Of a stretch of 64,000 nt of DNA, positions 41,454 to 49,272 are shown one piece after another. The notes beneath the pieces were generated by a model. That model did no database searches, had not been told where the DNA came from, and worked only from the letters and a program-made list of their open reading frames with translations. A program made the position numbers and the translations under genes. Origin of the DNA: Lentzea pudingi (GTDB lineage Bacteria > Actinomycetota > Actinomycetes > Mycobacteriales > Pseudonocardiaceae); contig NZ_BMNC01000001.1 of assembly GCF_014646255.1 (NCBI RefSeq), forward strand, positions 1,213,805-1,277,804, given 5' to 3'. How positions within the stretch are numbered: position 1 is the stretch's first letter; each line of letters begins with the position of its first letter.

Positions 41454-41565
41454 GACGGGGCAGGGGTGCGACGGGGCAGGGGTGCGACGGGGCAGGGGTG
41501 CGACGGGGCAGGGGTGCGACGGGGCAGGGGTGCGGCAGGGCAGGGGTGCGGCAGGGCAGAGGTGC
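41454..41565 (+). repeat. 16-bp minisatellite, seven copies
   Basis: The unit GACGGGGCAGGGGTGC repeats five times without change from 41454 to 41533; two variant copies (GGCAGGGCAGGGGTGC, GGCAGGGCAGAGGTGC) follow to 41565. G4 runs every few bases could form G-quadruplexes on the plus strand. Confidence 0.88.
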
Positions 41566-41775
41566 CGCGGCAAGGCGGGGGCGGTGAGTGGCGAGGCGGC
41601 GGGGCATGGGGTGCGGTGGGTGGAGGCGTGGCAGGCAGGGGAGTTGCACAGTTCGCTGCCGGGTAGTGCCGGCTGGTCCCGTCGGCAGCTTCGAACCAGT
41701 GCTCGCGCGACCGCCCAACGCCGCTCGTCCAATAGCGCGCCACGAACCGATTGCACCATCGCCATCACTCGACCT

Positions 41776-41800
41776 ACTCGATACCTTCAGTGTCGACTAA
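41776..41800 (+). repeat. 25-bp flanking element, copy B
   Basis: ACTCGATACCTTCAGTGTCG followed by ACTAA matches copy A at 41015. It lies 63 bp upstream of the PadR start and may have a regulatory role or mark a duplication edge. Confidence 0.6.
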
Positions 41801-41831
41801 AACCAACTCCACCCTGTCGTTCCGCTTCCCG

Positions 41832-41854
41832 ATATAGCTCGCGCCGCGATATAT
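41832..41854. promoter_or_regulatory. Probable PadR operator
   Basis: An imperfect 23-bp dyad just before the PadR start: ATATAGCTCGCG on the left and CGCGATATAT on the right around one central base. Position 9 bp ahead of the ATG and AT ends are as in PadR-type autoregulation. Confidence 0.5.
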
Positions 41855-41862
41855 TCCGAGAC

Positions 41863-42210
41863 ATGAGTGGTCGGGTCATGTCCGAGCAGAGCTTCCTGGT
41901 GCTCACCGCACTGGCGGAAGAGCCGTTGCACGGGTACGCGATCGTGCAGGCGGTCGAGCAGCTGTCGGAGGGGCGGATGGTGCTGAGGGTGGGCACGTTG
42001 TACGGCGTGCTGGACCGGCTGGTAGCCGACGGGCTGGCCGAACGCGACAAAGAAGAAGTGCACCAGGGCCGGCTGCGGCGCTATTACAAGCTCACCGACT
42101 CCGGTGTGCGGGCGTTGCAGGCGGAGGTCGCGCGGTTGAGTGCCAACGTGCGGGCGGCCAGCGCGGTGCTGCGGGGGAGAGGGGTGCAGGCGTGGGTGGG
42201 TCGGGCGTGA
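41863..42210 (+). CDS. PadR family transcriptional regulator
   Basis: A 115-residue PadR winged-helix repressor: SFLVLTALAEEPLHGYAIVQAVEQLSEGRMVLRVGTLYGVLDRLVADGLAE is the standard PadR N-terminus, followed by RLRRYYKLTDSGVRALQAEV. The ATG at 41863 is used; a second ATG 15 bp later is possible. A dyad lies directly upstream. The GTG of the next membrane protein gene overlaps its stop (GTGA), the usual coupling of small PadR proteins with a membrane partner. Confidence 0.9.
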   Translation: MSGRVMSEQSFLVLTALAEEPLHGYAIVQAVEQLSEGRMVLRVGTLYGVLDRLVADGLAERDKEEVHQGRLRRYYKLTDSGVRALQAEVARLSANVRAASAVLRGRGVQAWVGRA

Positions 42211-43085
42211 GGAATCTGGAGCGGCGGTACCGCGCGCTGCTGAAGGTGTTGCCGCGGTGGTATCGGCGGGACCGCGAGGAGGAGATGGTCGGGATCTTCC
42301 TGGCCGAGCGGGACGACGACCTCGACCTCGAGCACAGCTGGCCGGGGTGGGGGGAGACGTGGGCGGTGCTCGGGCTCGCGGTGCGCACGCACCTGGCGGC
42401 GGGGGCGGCGTTCACGGGTGTGCCGGCGAGGGTGGTGTGGCGCGGCGAGGTCGTGCGGGCGCTGGGGATGCTCGGGTTGTTGCTCGGGCTGTTCTACGCG
42501 ATGGCGGCGGTGGTGGGCCTCGTGGCCGGGCCGCAGGAGCCGTGGTGGAGGTTCCTGGAGCTGGCGCCGGTCGTGGCGTTCGCGGCGTTGCTGGGCGGGC
42601 GGCGCACGCTCGCGAAGGTCGCGGCGGCGGTGCCGTTGTCGCTCGTGGTGATCGCGGTGGGTTCGCTGGAGGATTCCGGCTACGCGGTGTGGTGGGGGAT
42701 GGTCCAGTTGCCGTCGCTGGTGACGTTCGTGTGCCTGTGTCTCGGTTTTCACCGGGAGGCGCCGGTTCCGCCGGCGCGCAGGCTGGTGTGGTGGGGTGGG
42801 GGAGCGGTGCTGGTCGGGGTGGTCGGCGGGCTGTCCGCGGCGACCGGGCTGTTCGCGGTCGCGTTGATCACCGTGGTGGTGCGGGTGGTGGTGTTCGTGC
42901 GCGGTGACTTCGTGCTGGGGCGGGCGTTGTCGTTGTTCGCACTGCTGCAGCTGGTGTCGTTGCTGTACCTGGTGGTGCCTTCGGGCAACTTGCTGGTGCC
43001 GGCCGGTTTCCTGGCGGTCCTGCTCGTGCTGGCGGTGGTGTTGCCGGTGCGGCGCCGCCCGAAAGCGGCGCCGCGGGTGGCTTAG
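42207..43085 (+). CDS. PadR-coupled integral membrane protein
   Basis: A 292-residue protein with a short cytoplasmic start (VRNLERRYRALLKVLPRWYRRDREEEMVGIFL) and about seven hydrophobic helices. The start motif L-E-R-R-Y-R-x-L-L and W-Y-R-x-x-R-x-E-E-M is common in actinobacterial proteins coded after PadR genes (HAAS/DUF1700-like). Function unknown; control by the coupled PadR is likely. It converges on the UMF1-type transporter gene with a 4-bp overlap. Confidence 0.8.
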   Translation: MRNLERRYRALLKVLPRWYRRDREEEMVGIFLAERDDDLDLEHSWPGWGETWAVLGLAVRTHLAAGAAFTGVPARVVWRGEVVRALGMLGLLLGLFYAMAAVVGLVAGPQEPWWRFLELAPVVAFAALLGGRRTLAKVAAAVPLSLVVIAVGSLEDSGYAVWWGMVQLPSLVTFVCLCLGFHREAPVPPARRLVWWGGGAVLVGVVGGLSAATGLFAVALITVVVRVVVFVRGDFVLGRALSLFALLQLVSLLYLVVPSGNLLVPAGFLAVLLVLAVVLPVRRRPKAAPRVA

Positions 43086-44494
43086 ACGAGTGCGGGTTCT
43101 TCGTTGCCGACGGCCTTGATGGCGCGGCGGACGGGCACGAAGATCAGCAGGATGAAGCCCGCGACGAAGAAGATGATCAGGGCGAGGATGGCGGGTCGCA
43201 GGCTGCCGGTGGCCTGGCCGACGCCGGCGAAGACCAGTGGGCCGAGCCAGCTGGTGGAGCGTTCGCCGACCTCGTAGAGCGAGAAGTACTGGGCTTCGCG
43301 GCCGGGCGGCACCATCTGGCTGAAGAGGCTGCGGGACAGGGCGTTGGTGCCGCCGAGGACGATGCCGATGCCGGCGGCGACGAGGTAGAACGAGGTCTCG
43401 TCGCCTGCTTCGACGAAGAACGCGGCGGTGATGACGACGATCCACACGACGAGGGAGCCGAGGATCGTCTTCTTGGCGCCGACGCGCTTGGCGACGTAGC
43501 CGTGCAGGACGCCGCCGATGAAGGCGACGAACTGGACGATGAGGATCACGGTGATCAGCGTCTGCTGGGTGAACTTGAGCTCGACGCTGCCGTACTGGGC
43601 GCTGACATTGGCGACGGTGGCGATGCCGTCGGTGTAGATGAGGTAGGTGCCGAGGAACGCGAGCGTGAGCGGGAAGGCCTTGGCCTGCCTCAGGGTCGTG
43701 CCGAGTTCCTTGAAGCCGGCGGAGACGACTGAGGCGCCCTGTTCGCCGCCGTGCGGGCGCTGGTGCTCGGTGAGGGCGCGCAGCGGGATGATCGTGAAGG
43801 CGGCCCACCAGATGCCGGAGATGACGAACGCGATGCGCGCGGCGTCGCCGGAGGTGATGCCGAGGGAGTCGGCGGACAGGGTGATGCCGAGCTGGATGGC
43901 GAGGGCGACGCCGCCGCCGAGGTAGCCGAAGGCCCAGCCGCGGCTGGAGACGGCGTCGCGTTCGTCGGGGGTCGCGATCTCGGGCAGGAAGGCGTAGTAG
44001 ACGACGACGCTGGAGCCGTAGCAGATGTTGGCGAGGATGAAGAAGACGACGCCGAGCTTCCAGTTGGTGCCTTCGACTGCGGCGAGCGCGATGGTGGCGG
44101 CGGAGCCGGTGAAGGCGAAGAAGCCGAGCATCTTCTTCTTGTTCTGGGTGCGGTCGGCGATGGCGCCCATGACGGGCAGCACGATCACCTGCACGACGGT
44201 CGCGATGGAGAGCAGGTAGCCCCACAGCGAGCCGGAGGGGAACTGCAGTCCGAGGATCGTGACGTCGCAGTTGGCGAAGGCGTTGTCGTTCGCGCACGGG
44301 TTGGTCCCGTTGAGCGCGGTGTCGGCCTTGGCCGCGTTGGTGGCGATGCTCGTGAGGTACAGCGAGAGGAAGACGGTGATCACCGACGTGGGGAACACGG
44401 AGTTCGCCACGTCGTACCAGACCCAGCCGCGTTGTTCTTTCTTGCGGCGCCCGGCGTTGTCGACGTCGGTGGCGTCGTCGCCCTTGCTCTTCAT
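43082..44494 (-). CDS. UMF1/Atg22-like MFS transporter
   Basis: A 470-residue permease of the UMF1 family, related to vacuolar Atg22 effluxers. RGWVWYDVANSVFPTSVITVFLSLYLTSI is the family N-terminus (W-x-x-Y-D-x-A-N), AFLPEIATPDERDAVSSRGWAFGYLGGGVALAI is the central signature, and NALSRSLFSQMVPPGREAQYFSLYEVGERSTSWLGPLVF is the C-terminal one. About 12 helices. It probably exports amino acids or similar small solutes. It is followed on the minus strand by no gene, and preceded by the GDPD gene in the same direction. Confidence 0.9.
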   Translation of the reverse strand: MKSKGDDATDVDNAGRRKKEQRGWVWYDVANSVFPTSVITVFLSLYLTSIATNAAKADTALNGTNPCANDNAFANCDVTILGLQFPSGSLWGYLLSIATVVQVIVLPVMGAIADRTQNKKKMLGFFAFTGSAATIALAAVEGTNWKLGVVFFILANICYGSSVVVYYAFLPEIATPDERDAVSSRGWAFGYLGGGVALAIQLGITLSADSLGITSGDAARIAFVISGIWWAAFTIIPLRALTEHQRPHGGEQGASVVSAGFKELGTTLRQAKAFPLTLAFLGTYLIYTDGIATVANVSAQYGSVELKFTQQTLITVILIVQFVAFIGGVLHGYVAKRVGAKKTILGSLVVWIVVITAAFFVEAGDETSFYLVAAGIGIVLGGTNALSRSLFSQMVPPGREAQYFSLYEVGERSTSWLGPLVFAGVGQATGSLRPAILALIIFFVAGFILLIFVPVRRAIKAVGNEEPALV

Positions 44495-44548
44495 GTCGGC
44501 GGACTGTACTTGTCCGCCGACACGGTCGATGATCGGCTGCCCAACCTG

Positions 44549-45310
44549 TTACCAGCTGTTGCGCGACTGGAGAACTTCGCGCAGGACGTCGGGCCTGTCG
44601 GTGACGAGGCCGTCGACGCCGAGGTCGAGAAGTGCCCGCATGTCGGCTGCGTCGTCGATGGTCCAGACGTGCACTTCGAGGGATCTGCGGTGGGCGGCTC
44701 GGACGAAGCGGCGGTCGACGATGTGCAGGCGTCCCTGGCTGACGGGGACCTGGGCGACCTGGCCGCGGACGGCGAGTCCGGCGAGGGGGAGGCGTCCGGC
44801 GGCCCAGAGGGCGCCGGCGGAGCGGGGGCCCATGGAGGTGAGGAGTTGGGGTCCGGCGATCCTGCGGAGGCGGGCGAGGCGGTTGTCGGAGAAGCTGGCG
44901 AGGCAGACGCGGTGCAGTGACTTGGCTTTGCGCAGCAGGGTGATGATGGGTTCGACGGCGTTCTCGGACTTGACGTCGATGTTGAAGAACGTGTCGGGGA
45001 GTTCTTCGAGGACGTCGGCGAGGCGGGCGATGGGTTCGCGGCCGCCGACGTTGGCGCGTTTGACGTCGGTCCAGGGGAGTTCGGAGACGATGCCGCGGGC
45101 GTCGGTGGTGCGGTCGAGGGTGTGGTCGTGGTGGACGACGACGTGGCCGTCGGCGGTGGCGTGGACGTCGGTCTCGATGTAGCGGTAGCCCTCCTGCACG
45201 GCCCGGCGGAAGGAGCTCAGGGAGTTCTCCATGCCGGTGAGGTCGTCGACGTGCCAGCCGCGGTGGGCGAAGGCGCGGGGGCGCGGGCCTGCGAGGTAGG
45301 GGTGGGTCAC
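44549..45310 (-). CDS. Glycerophosphodiester phosphodiesterase
   Basis: A 253-residue GDPD that hydrolyses glycerophosphodiesters to glycerol-3-phosphate and an alcohol. AFAHRGW, MENSLSSFRRAVQEGYRYIETDVHATADGHVVVHHDHTLDRTTD contain the catalytic His-Arg, metal-binding Glu/Asp and His-Asp, in order. VHVWTIDDAADMRALLDLGVDGLVTDRPD is the closing motif. No signal peptide, so cytosolic. GTG 45310. It lies just upstream of the UMF1 transporter (54 bp), possibly co-transcribed. Confidence 0.93.
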   Translation of the reverse strand: MTHPYLAGPRPRAFAHRGWHVDDLTGMENSLSSFRRAVQEGYRYIETDVHATADGHVVVHHDHTLDRTTDARGIVSELPWTDVKRANVGGREPIARLADVLEELPDTFFNIDVKSENAVEPIITLLRKAKSLHRVCLASFSDNRLARLRRIAGPQLLTSMGPRSAGALWAAGRLPLAGLAVRGQVAQVPVSQGRLHIVDRRFVRAAHRRSLEVHVWTIDDAADMRALLDLGVDGLVTDRPDVLREVLQSRNSW

Positions 45311-45380
45311 GTGGGGTGAGTCTGCCTTCCGGCAGTGGCTCAGGGGTGGACAGTGGGTGGCGACACACTATCTTCTTTTT

Positions 45381-45408
45381 CTCTATCGCTTCAGTGTTGC
45401 CTGAAGTC
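45381..45408 (+). repeat. Third relative of the 25-bp element
   Basis: CTATCGCTTCAGTGTTG followed by CCTGAAGTC shares the TTCAGTGTTG core with 41015-41039 and 41776-41800. Here CTTCAG and CTGAAG form a small dyad with a 6-bp spacer. It is 71 bp ahead of the GDPD start and in a 297-bp gap in which I see no gene. Confidence 0.4.
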
Positions 45409-45607
45409 AAACCCATCGGCTGTTCGTCCCAGCGCGAACTGCGGCCCGAACTCGCACAGGAGCGGGCGGGAAGCGACGGAAGTTGATCAAACCCCACCCA
45501 AAAGCGCCACGAACGGCCCGCCGGGTACTGTCCGGTTCCCTACGAAGGTCGGGCTTTCTGGCGCGTCGCTGGAGACCACCCGCCACCATTCGCTACCGTC
45601 GCGCGCC

Positions 45608-45949
45608 ATGGAGCGCTCCATGGAGGCGGATGAGCCCAGGCACTGTGCGTGGTGCGGGAGGCGGTTGCCCGGGAGCGGGCGGATCGGCCGGCCGCGGCGG
45701 TACTGCGCGCAGCCGTGTCGTCAGCGCGCGTACGAGCGCAGGGCGGCGTTGCAGCGGGGTGGTCTGCCGGAGGACGCGGTGGTGCTCAGCACCGCGGAGC
45801 TGGCGGACCTGCAGGACAGGTTGTTCCAGCTGCGGTGTGCCGCGGAGGACGTGGTGACGGCGGCGCAGGACGGGGCCGAGAACGAGGAGCTGAGGAAGCT
45901 GGCGGCGGAGCTGGTGGAGTCGGCGAAGGGTTTGGAGCGGCTGCGATAG
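45608..45949 (+). CDS. Small protein with N-terminal Cys zinc-finger-like motif
   Basis: A 113-residue protein of a kind frequent in actinobacteria. CAWCGRRLPG...RRYCAQPCRQRAYERR gives two Cys pairs (C-x2-C and C-x3-C) about 15 residues apart, likely holding zinc, followed by a helical, coiled-coil-like tail (ELADLQDRLFQLRCAAEDVV, EELRKLAAELVESAKGLERLR). The ATG at 45608 is chosen over a long upstream extension. Function unknown; a DNA- or RNA-contacting role is possible. Confidence 0.75.
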   Translation: MERSMEADEPRHCAWCGRRLPGSGRIGRPRRYCAQPCRQRAYERRAALQRGGLPEDAVVLSTAELADLQDRLFQLRCAAEDVVTAAQDGAENEELRKLAAELVESAKGLERLR

Positions 45950-46012
45950 CCGTTCGCACAACAGCGAACTGACCGGCGTAGCGGGTTGCTTACGTCCGGT
46001 GATCGGACGATC

Positions 46013-48022
46013 ATGACGCGCGTGACCTCCTACTGCCGCACGGTGCTGGACCGAGCGGGTGTCGGCTATGCCGTGACGGATTCGCGCGGGAACCTGTTGT
46101 GGTGCAACCGTGCGTTGGGTGCTGTGCTGGGGGTTCCGGTGGAGCAGGCGTACGGGCGGTCGTTGCCCGCGTTGCTGCCGGGGGTGCCCGAGGTGCCGGC
46201 GCCGGTGCGGGAAGTGCTGGTGCCGGGTCCGAAGTGGCTCGAGGTGCGGTGTTCGCGGCTGGGTGACGACCTGATGTACGAGGTCGTGGACGTGTCGGCG
46301 TGGCGTGATCGTGAGTTGACGGTGACGCAGGAGGCGGACGCGTTGCGGCGGGCGCAGGCTCTGGGTCGCATGGGGACGTGGGAGTGGTCGATCCGCGAGG
46401 ACCGGGTGACGTGGTCGGACACGTTGCTGGAGATGTTCGGTTTCGCGGCGGGGACGGCGTTCGACTTCGAGATGTACTCGCAGCTGGTGCACCCGGACGA
46501 TCTGCCGATGATCGAGGAGACGCTGGACGCGGCTCTGAAGACGGGTTCGGTGTTCACGTACACGCATCGGATGTTGCGGCCGGACGGCAAGGAGCGGGTG
46601 TTCGAGTGCTTCGGTGAGGTCGTCGTGGGGGACGACGGCACGCCGTTGAGGGCTTTGGGGACGGCGCACGACGTGACGCAGTCGTCGCGGGTGCATGACG
46701 AGCTCGTGAGGATGGCCGAGCAGGATCCGTTGACGGGGTTGCCGAACAGGCGGGCGTTGACGCGGGCGTTGGAGCAGGAGCTGGCGAACAATGGTTCCGG
46801 TGCGTTGCTGGTGCTGGATCTGGACAACTTCAAGGATGTCAACGATCTGCGTGGTCATGCGGTGGGTGACCGGGTGATGCGGATGTTGGCGAGTGCGCTG
46901 CAGTCCCGTTTGGGTGACAGGTTGATCGCTCGTCTGGGTGGTGATGAGTTCGCGGTGGTGTTGCCGGGGGCGTCGCCGAAGGACGCGTCTCTGGTGGCTG
47001 ACGGGTTGCGGGACGCGGTGGCGGGTTTTCCGCTGGCGGGGATCGGTACTCCGGCGCGGATCACGGTGAGCACGGGGCTGGCGGAGTTCGGTCCGGGTGA
47101 TTCGTGGGAGTTGGTGCTGGCGAACGCGGATCTGGCGTTGTACGCGTCGAAGGCGGCGGGCCGGGACCGGGTGACGGTGTACGAGCCGAACCATTACGCG
47201 GACACGGTGAAGCGGGTCAGTGTGCTGGACCGGTTGCGGGCGGCGCTGGCTGGTGGGGGTCTGGCTCTGTACGGGATGCCGATGGTGGATCTGCACACCG
47301 GCGCGGTGCTGGGGCACGAGTTGTTGCTGCGGCTGGAGGACGGGCAGGAGCCGTATCTGGGTCCGGCGGACTTCCTGCCGGTGGCGGAGCGGTCGAACCT
47401 GATCCTGGACGTGGACCGGTGGGTGTTGACGACGGCGATCGACGCGTTGGTGGCGCGGCCGGATCCGCGGTTGCGGTTCAACGTGAACGTGTCGGGCCGG
47501 ACGCTGGAGGATCCTGATTTCGGGGATTTCGTGCTGGACAAGCTCGGGTCGGCCGGGGTGGCGCCGGGTCGTCTGGGGTTGGAGATCACGGAGACGGCGG
47601 CGGTGACGAACCTGGACGCGGCGGTGACGCTGGCGACGCAGTTGCGTGGTTTCGGGTGCCGGATCACGCTGGACGACTTCGGTTCGGGGTTCGGGTCGTT
47701 CGTGCACCTGAAGCACCTGCCGATCACGGGCATCAAGATCGACGGTGAGTTCGTGAAGGGCATCGAGACGAACGCGGCGGACGCGGTGCTGGTGTCGGGG
47801 ATCGTGCAGATCGCGAACGGGCTGGGGTTGTCGTCGGTGGCGGAGTGGGTGGAGCGTCCGTCCCAGGTGGACGCTTTGCGTGAGCTGGGGGTGCGGGTGG
47901 GGCAGGGTTTCCACCTGGGCCGGCCGGTGCCGTTGCGTGATGTGGTGAGTGCGGAGCGCATGCCGCCGAATGGCGCATTGTCGTCTCAGGTGGTCGGAGC
48001 AGAGGATGGGGCGCGCTCCTGA
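46013..48022 (+). CDS. PAS-GGDEF-EAL cyclic-di-GMP signalling protein
   Basis: A 669-residue cytosolic protein. Two PAS segments fill residues 1-220 (GVGYAVTDSRGNLLWCNRALG; RMGTWEWSIREDRVTWSD). The GGDEF domain has LVLDLDNFKDVND and an intact RLGGDEFAVV (309-313). The EAL domain shows GHELLLRLED in place of xxEALxR, NVNVSG, EITETA, LDDFGSGFGSF, IKIDGEFV and AEWVE; the metal and catalytic residues appear kept. So both synthesis and breakdown of c-di-GMP are possible. The ATG at 46013 is chosen; TTG 45986 is open too. The VOC gene overlaps its end. Confidence 0.9.
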   Translation: MTRVTSYCRTVLDRAGVGYAVTDSRGNLLWCNRALGAVLGVPVEQAYGRSLPALLPGVPEVPAPVREVLVPGPKWLEVRCSRLGDDLMYEVVDVSAWRDRELTVTQEADALRRAQALGRMGTWEWSIREDRVTWSDTLLEMFGFAAGTAFDFEMYSQLVHPDDLPMIEETLDAALKTGSVFTYTHRMLRPDGKERVFECFGEVVVGDDGTPLRALGTAHDVTQSSRVHDELVRMAEQDPLTGLPNRRALTRALEQELANNGSGALLVLDLDNFKDVNDLRGHAVGDRVMRMLASALQSRLGDRLIARLGGDEFAVVLPGASPKDASLVADGLRDAVAGFPLAGIGTPARITVSTGLAEFGPGDSWELVLANADLALYASKAAGRDRVTVYEPNHYADTVKRVSVLDRLRAALAGGGLALYGMPMVDLHTGAVLGHELLLRLEDGQEPYLGPADFLPVAERSNLILDVDRWVLTTAIDALVARPDPRLRFNVNVSGRTLEDPDFGDFVLDKLGSAGVAPGRLGLEITETAAVTNLDAAVTLATQLRGFGCRITLDDFGSGFGSFVHLKHLPITGIKIDGEFVKGIETNAADAVLVSGIVQIANGLGLSSVAEWVERPSQVDALRELGVRVGQGFHLGRPVPLRDVVSAERMPPNGALSSQVVGAEDGARS

Positions 48023-48686
48023 TCCACGCCCGCCCGATGGGATGCCTGTGTCGTCTTGTGGTCTTCGTCGTCTCGAGTTGAGTGTTGCCGAGCCTGAGGT
48101 GTCGGTGGATTTTTTCGCCGGTGTGCTCGGGTGGACGGTGATCGCGGAGCCGGGTGGGTCGTTCTCGGGTTTCGTGGGTGATCGGCTGGCGGCGCATGTC
48201 GTTGCGGGGGAACAGGGTTGGCGGGTGTTCTTCGGTGGTGACGAGGCGCGGGAGCTGAGGGCGAATTCCTCTGTGGACGGTGGCAGGGTGTTGCACGGTC
48301 CGTGGGCTCCGCCGCCGCGCGTGGGTGAGCCGTGCTGGGTGGAGTTGATGACGGAGTCGCCGCAGGACGATTACTGGTCCGCGGAGCTGGGGTGGGAGAG
48401 CCGGCCGGAGGGTGAGGACTTCGTGGTGTTCACTTCGGCGCGGCACGGGGATCCTCGTGCGGTGGCGGGGCGTTTGACGACGTCTCGTGCGCAGGGCTGG
48501 CAGGTGTACTTCGCGGTGGACGACGTCGTGGCGGCGTGTGCGCGGGTGTCGGTGTGGGACGGTCGTGTGCTGCTGGAGCCCACGACGGTGCCGACGGGGT
48601 TGGTGGCGTCGATCGAGGGTCCGCACGGCGGTTCGTGCGTGCTGTTGGAGAAGCCGGCTGGCTGGGGTGGCGTGTGGTCTAGCTAG
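48006..48686 (+). CDS. VOC (glyoxalase-like) two-domain protein
   Basis: A 226-residue vicinal-oxygen-chelate fold protein. Two beta-alpha-beta-beta-beta modules are seen: LRRLELSVAEPEVSVDFFAGVLGWTVIAEPGG and the second from CWVELMTESPQDDYWSAELGWESRPEG to the end (VYFAVDDVVAACARV, GSCVLLEKPAGWGG). Such proteins bind small molecules or act as lyases/dioxygenases. ATG 48006 overlaps the c-di-GMP gene; ATG 48042 is an alternative. Confidence 0.8.
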   Translation: MGRAPDPRPPDGMPVSSCGLRRLELSVAEPEVSVDFFAGVLGWTVIAEPGGSFSGFVGDRLAAHVVAGEQGWRVFFGGDEARELRANSSVDGGRVLHGPWAPPPRVGEPCWVELMTESPQDDYWSAELGWESRPEGEDFVVFTSARHGDPRAVAGRLTTSRAQGWQVYFAVDDVVAACARVSVWDGRVLLEPTTVPTGLVASIEGPHGGSCVLLEKPAGWGGVWSS

Positions 48687-48770
48687 CGGGTCTCGGGTCT
48701 CGGTACGCGATGGCGAGACCGGTGGCGGCGCTGGGGCCTGAGTGCAGGTACGTCGTGTCGCCGCCGAGGT

Positions 48771-48793
48771 GGGGGGGTGGGGGGGTGGGGGGG
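48771..48793 (+). repeat. Three G7 tracts separated by T
   Basis: Seven Gs occur three times, separated by single Ts, in the gap between the VOC stop (48686) and the PPOX stop (48798). The gap otherwise holds nothing I can name. On the minus strand transcript this would be C-rich; on the plus strand it could fold as a G-quadruplex. Confidence 0.8.
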
Positions 48794-48797
48794 TCGC

Positions 48798-49262
48798 TCA
48801 CGCCTCCAGTTCGGGCGGGAAGCCGCCGGTGGCGATGGGGCCCCAGGTGTCGATGGTGATGCGGATGAGGGACTTGCCCTGGCGGAGCATGGCGGCGCGG
48901 TACTCGTCCCAGTCGGGGTGTTCGCCCGCGATGCAGCGGTAGTACTCGACGAAGTCGTCGAGGGCGTCGGGCAGGTCGAGGACCTCGGCGGTGCCGTTGA
49001 TCTGGACGTAGGCGTCGTTCCAGTCGTCGGAGAGCACGCACATGGTGACGTGGGGGTCGCGGCGGGCGTTGCGGACCTTGGCGCGCTGGGGGTAGGTGGC
49101 GACGACGATGCGGCCCTGGGAGTCGACGCCGCAGGCGACGGGGGAGACCTGGAGTCCGGCGTCGCCGGAGCGGTGGGTGATGAGGACGCCGTGGTGGCGG
49201 GTTGCGAGGAACTCGAGCAGCTGCGGCCGGTCGACGAGGTCGGCCGTGGCGATCTTCGGCAT
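48798..49262 (-). CDS. PPOX class F420-dependent oxidoreductase
   Basis: A 154-residue split-barrel flavin/deazaflavin protein. LLEFLATRHHGVLITHRSGDAGLQVSPVACGVDSQGRIVVATYPQRAKVRNARRDPHVTMCVLSD is the typical PPOX/FDOR-B pattern (start of the barrel, then K-x-R-N cofactor site). The start is set at ATG 49262 (MPKIATADL). Divergent from a hydrolase gene only 10 bp away. Such proteins use F420H2 to reduce small substrates. Confidence 0.88.
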   Translation of the reverse strand: MPKIATADLVDRPQLLEFLATRHHGVLITHRSGDAGLQVSPVACGVDSQGRIVVATYPQRAKVRNARRDPHVTMCVLSDDWNDAYVQINGTAEVLDLPDALDDFVEYYRCIAGEHPDWDEYRAAMLRQGKSLIRITIDTWGPIATGGFPPELEA

Positions 49263-49272
49263 GATGTGCAGC

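Larger units (their letters stand above)
40868..41862. repeat. 1-kb G-rich intergenic region with tandem repeats
   Basis: No gene is seen between tdk and the PadR gene. From about 41040 to 41660 the plus strand is strongly G-biased and built of short GGGGC/GGTG modules, with two clear tandem arrays. The only long open frames are proline-rich antisense readings of these repeats and look non-coding. The region is framed by two copies of a 25-bp element (41015-41039 and 41776-41800). Confidence 0.7.

Noticed and set aside
41454..41565. CRISPR-like regular repeats
   Set aside because: The units are 16 bp, adjacent without spacers, and no cas gene is present.
40991..41743. Proline-rich 250-codon frame antisense to the G-rich repeats
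   Set aside because: Its sequence is only the translation of the tandem repeats, other frames are equally open, and no family motif or convincing start is seen.
42084..45497. A 1137-codon open frame on the minus strand
   Set aside because: It is extremely Arg/His/Pro-rich and runs across four well-supported genes on both strands; it is a GC-codon artefact.
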